Assembly (NCBI GenBank): GCA_026003475.1
Contig: BPHJ01000001.1
Coordinates: 805,189-869,188, forward strand
Direction: 5' to 3'
DNA: 64,000 nucleotides
Source: Candidatus Kapaibacterium sp.
GTDB lineage: Bacteria > Bacteroidota > Ignavibacteria > Kapaibacteriales > NICIL-2
A program made the translations under genes and the position numbers. Under the pieces are notes generated by a model, which made no database searches, was not told the DNA's origin, and worked only from the letters and a program-made list of their open reading frames with translations. Shown here in pieces: positions 61,775-64,000 of the stretch (positions are counted from its first letter, which is position 1; every line of letters begins with the position of its first letter).

Positions 61775-62245
61775 TTAGGTAACCATCGAGAGTGCCGGTA
61801 CGACAGCAATCTGAATTTGCCGTCGCTCTTCCAGTCCTGGTAAAGTCCAAATGGTAATGTGGTAGTGCTGCATATTGAGGGTACCATTGGCTTTTTCTGG
61901 CCATTCGATCATCTTGATTGCGTCCGGTAATGCAAGCCATTCATCAAGACCAATCGTCTGGAGCTCCTGTTTGTTTTTGAGCCTATACAAATCGACATGG
62001 ACAATTCGCAGACTCTCACCAGACTTCGTTTGTCCATGATAGAGATTGATGATCGAAAAAGTCGGACTTGTGACAATATCCTCAACGTGGAAGTAGTTGC
62101 AGATGCCCCGCACAAACTCGGTTTTTCCTGCTCCTAACTCACCACTGAGTGCTACAACATCCCCAGGTTGAAGATGTGCTGCAAAGTGCGCAGCGATTGA
62201 ATGTGTGTCGTCTTCTGATGCACTGATAAAAAGTTCTGTGTCCAT
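61775..62245 (-). CDS. tsaE: tRNA threonylcarbamoyladenosine biosynthesis ATPase TsaE
   Basis: ATPase needed for t6A modification of tRNA with TsaB and TsaD. Walker A GELGAGKT is at 35-42 and the conserved TSPTFSIINLY and HVDLYRL follow, as does the IEWPEKA motif. The 156-residue length is normal. It follows porX by 27 bp, and probably shares its transcript. Confidence 0.93.
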   Translation of the reverse strand: MDTELFISASEDDTHSIAAHFAAHLQPGDVVALSGELGAGKTEFVRGICNYFHVEDIVTSPTFSIINLYHGQTKSGESLRIVHVDLYRLKNKQELQTIGLDEWLALPDAIKMIEWPEKANGTLNMQHYHITIWTLPGLEERRQIQIAVVPALSMVT

Positions 62246-62272
62246 TGCAATGGCACAACAACAAAAAGAAGT

Positions 62273-63832
62273 TTACTTTGGGTTCAAAATTACGACAGGT
62301 AAAATCATCTCCTCAAGAGAAATGCCACCGTGCTGGAAGCTGTCGCGATACTTATTAGCGTAGTGGTGGAAATCCGTTGGATACACGAAGTAGTAATCGT
62401 CTTTGGCTAGGATCAGATTCTCGACCGCAGAATGCTTCGGAAGTCGGTAGCGCGTCGGATCGTTGATGGTCACTGCAGCTTTTGCATCAGCTTTGACGTT
62501 GCGCCCCACTTTGTAGCGGAGGCAGGTAGATGTTTCACGGTCACCGATAACTTGGGAAGGCCTCATGCAGCGGATCGCACCATGATCGGTCGTCAGCACG
62601 ATTGTTAGGTCGTGTGCAGCAAGGCCGCGCAGAATACCCCACAGGCTCGAATGCTGAAACCATGATCGCGTCAGTGATCGGTAAGCCGATTCATCGGGTG
62701 CAATTTCTTTGAGGATTGCTGTATCGCTCCGAGAATGCGCCATCATGTCGAGCGCACTGACAACAATGGCGGTCAGTTGATTCTGGGCTAATCGGTTGAC
62801 CTCGCTTTCTATCCGTTTTCCGAATTCGGTCTCGTAGATTTTGATGTACTCAAACTTTCCACCGAGTTCGATTCCACGCCGCTTGAGCAATTCCCGCATC
62901 AGGTCTGCTTCATGGGCATTCTGGCTGTTTTCAGAATCCCCTTCGGTTGGAGCCCACTGCGGATAGTAGCGTTCAATATCTGCTGGGAACAATCCTGCAA
63001 AGAGCGCATTGCGTGCATAGAGTGTCGCTGTTGGCAGGATTGAGCAGTAGTAGCTTGTTTGAATCGTGAAGTGCTGCCGTACAAGCGGTTCAATGGTCAT
63101 CCACTGATCAAGCCGCAGGCAATCAACGACAACGAAAACTGTTTTCCGCTGACGCTGAAGCAACGGCAGCACATACCGATCAACGACATGCGGCGAAACA
63201 AGCGGATGATCGTTCTTTGGACGATCGGTAAGCCATGCTGGATACTGTTGCTCGATAAACCGAACGAAGAGCCGATTGGCTTGGCGCCACTGCTCCGAAA
63301 GTGTCTGCTCTAGTCCCACGTCGGTATGAACATCGAGTTCCAAGCTCCACTGTACAAGTGCGCGGTAGAGTTCGACCCATTCCTCCCATCGCTCTGCTGA
63401 GTTGATAAGCTCATCGAGCTGGGAGAAATCCTTGAGGTATTGGCGTGCCACATGTTGCTGCTGGAGCATGCGAGCATCAAGAAACTTCTTGCATGCGGCA
63501 AGTATCTGCGAAGGACTAACGGGTTTAGTCAAGTAGTCGTCAATGTTCTGCCCGATGGCTTCGTCCATGAGCGACTCTTGTTCGTTTTTTGTCACCATGA
63601 TGATTGGGCGGTGTGGATCCAAGCGTTTGAGTTGCTGCAGCGTTTCTAAGCCACTCATCCCCACCATCATTTCATCGAGAAAAATCAAATCAAACCAACG
63701 CTGCCGAGCAAGCTCAATTGCATCTTCACCCGTGGTGACAGTCTCGACATTGTAGCCTCGACTACGCAAGACCTGAATATGCGGTTCGAGCAATTCAATC
63801 TCGTCGTCAACCCAAAGAATTGTGTGCTTCAC
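62273..63832 (-). CDS. porX: PorX-type response regulator with PglZ domain
   Basis: Response regulator controlling type IX secretion genes. The GTG at 63832 gives a 519-residue chain starting MKHTILWVDDEIELL. The receiver has Asp9-Asp10, phosphoacceptor Asp53 (LIFLDEMMVG) and Lys103. A helical linker follows, and then a PglZ/alkaline-phosphatase-like domain with VVVDCLRLDQW, the nucleophile-type ILPTATLYARNALFAG and TTDHG. P. gingivalis PorX has the same layout and an oligonucleotide phosphodiesterase activity. No porY kinase or other por gene is next to it. Confidence 0.94.
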   Translation of the reverse strand: MKHTILWVDDEIELLEPHIQVLRSRGYNVETVTTGEDAIELARQRWFDLIFLDEMMVGMSGLETLQQLKRLDPHRPIIMVTKNEQESLMDEAIGQNIDDYLTKPVSPSQILAACKKFLDARMLQQQHVARQYLKDFSQLDELINSAERWEEWVELYRALVQWSLELDVHTDVGLEQTLSEQWRQANRLFVRFIEQQYPAWLTDRPKNDHPLVSPHVVDRYVLPLLQRQRKTVFVVVDCLRLDQWMTIEPLVRQHFTIQTSYYCSILPTATLYARNALFAGLFPADIERYYPQWAPTEGDSENSQNAHEADLMRELLKRRGIELGGKFEYIKIYETEFGKRIESEVNRLAQNQLTAIVVSALDMMAHSRSDTAILKEIAPDESAYRSLTRSWFQHSSLWGILRGLAAHDLTIVLTTDHGAIRCMRPSQVIGDRETSTCLRYKVGRNVKADAKAAVTINDPTRYRLPKHSAVENLILAKDDYYFVYPTDFHHYANKYRDSFQHGGISLEEMILPVVILNPK

Positions 63833-64000
63833 AGAAATGCAGATAGTGGTGGAACCACGTCGCAATTACATGTGCGCTATAGCAAGAAGAATGGCAACAA
63901 TTCTCCCGCCGATAAACGAAGCAACGTGCTCCTTGTTGTGATCGGAACTAAGTCTGAAGAACACCCACGCTCCAACGTGGGATATTGTCGTTGTGGCTGG
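63833..64000. other. Non-coding right edge with a hairpin
   Basis: No open frame of useful length fills this 168-bp edge. CCCACG (63964-63969) and CGTGGG (63976-63981) form a 6-bp hairpin. The purine-rich region before it has no match to tRNA or tmRNA that I can see. It may be a leader or part of an RNA gene that continues past the window. Confidence 0.4.

Noticed and set aside
63866-64000. tRNA, tmRNA or 6S RNA at the right edge
   Set aside because: No acceptor stem, CCA end or consistent fold could be traced by eye within the visible bases.

Overview
The window reads as ordinary chromosome of a Gram-negative bacterium of the Bacteroidota/Chlorobi (FCB) assemblage, most like a Kapabacteria- or Ignavibacteria-type lineage. 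That placement is my inference. It rests on a PorX-type response regulator with a PglZ domain (regulator of type IX secretion), a subtilisin-like protease whose C-terminus looks like a type IX sorting domain, promoter boxes of the TAnnTTTG type, signal peptides cleaved just before glutamine together with a glutaminyl cyclase gene, and LPS genes (kdsA, lptC). I see no rRNA, tRNA, CRISPR array, insertion sequence or prophage. Genes are tightly packed, often with 4-bp ATGA overlaps, and no gene-free stretch exceeds 300 bp.

Layout. 1-4.4 kb: an RNase E/G-family gene running off the left edge, then a forward run kdsA, lptC-like, tpiA, pgsA. 4.4-9.1 kb: a reverse-strand trio encoding a TolC-like channel, an HlyD-like adaptor and an unusual ABC exporter, followed by a large OmpA-family protein (9.2-11.1 kb). 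11.25-14.9 kb: a single-chain 2-oxoglutarate decarboxylase/dehydrogenase with a fused succinyltransferase domain. 15-20.4 kb: a reverse operon ygfZ, LOG-family, SirB1-like, S8 protease, SDR. 20.5-30.7 kb: forward genes for a metalloprotease/propeller/outer-membrane-barrel fusion, a sugar nucleotidyltransferase fused to a degenerate phosphohexomutase, a PtsN-like EIIA, hisS, a small unknown gene, a histidine kinase and a DUF6580-like membrane protein. 30.8-31.6 kb: a reverse pair of small envelope proteins.

31.7-41.7 kb is a long forward stretch: glutaminyl cyclase, prmA, ppx/gppA, two coiled-coil lipoproteins (one with LysM), phoH, cdaA, pcm, miaA, surE and a ClpB-like gene that ends inside its middle domain at a good terminator. 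41.8-50 kb: gyrB (reverse), an NAD-dependent epimerase, a penicillin-acylase-family hydrolase, pgeF and a comEC without the C-terminal lactamase domain. 50.2-55 kb: rpmB, a TPR protein, motA, motB and a degenerate receiver/HD-GYP protein. 55-63.8 kb, all reverse: dciA-like, recF, then cytochrome c maturation genes ccmF, ccmE (CxxxY type), ccmD, ccmC, an aminotransferase, tsaE and porX.

How parts fit together. Several observations point to an envelope and secretion programme typical of Bacteroidota: PorX and the sorting-domain protease suggest type IX secretion, and three exported proteins here have Ala-Gln at the predicted signal peptidase I site, matching the glutaminyl cyclase. Most recognised starts lack a strong Shine-Dalgarno sequence. 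A motif TAnTTTTGC recurs upstream of several genes, twice so close to the ATG that the transcripts may be leaderless. Start sites and promoters are read by eye and remain unverified.
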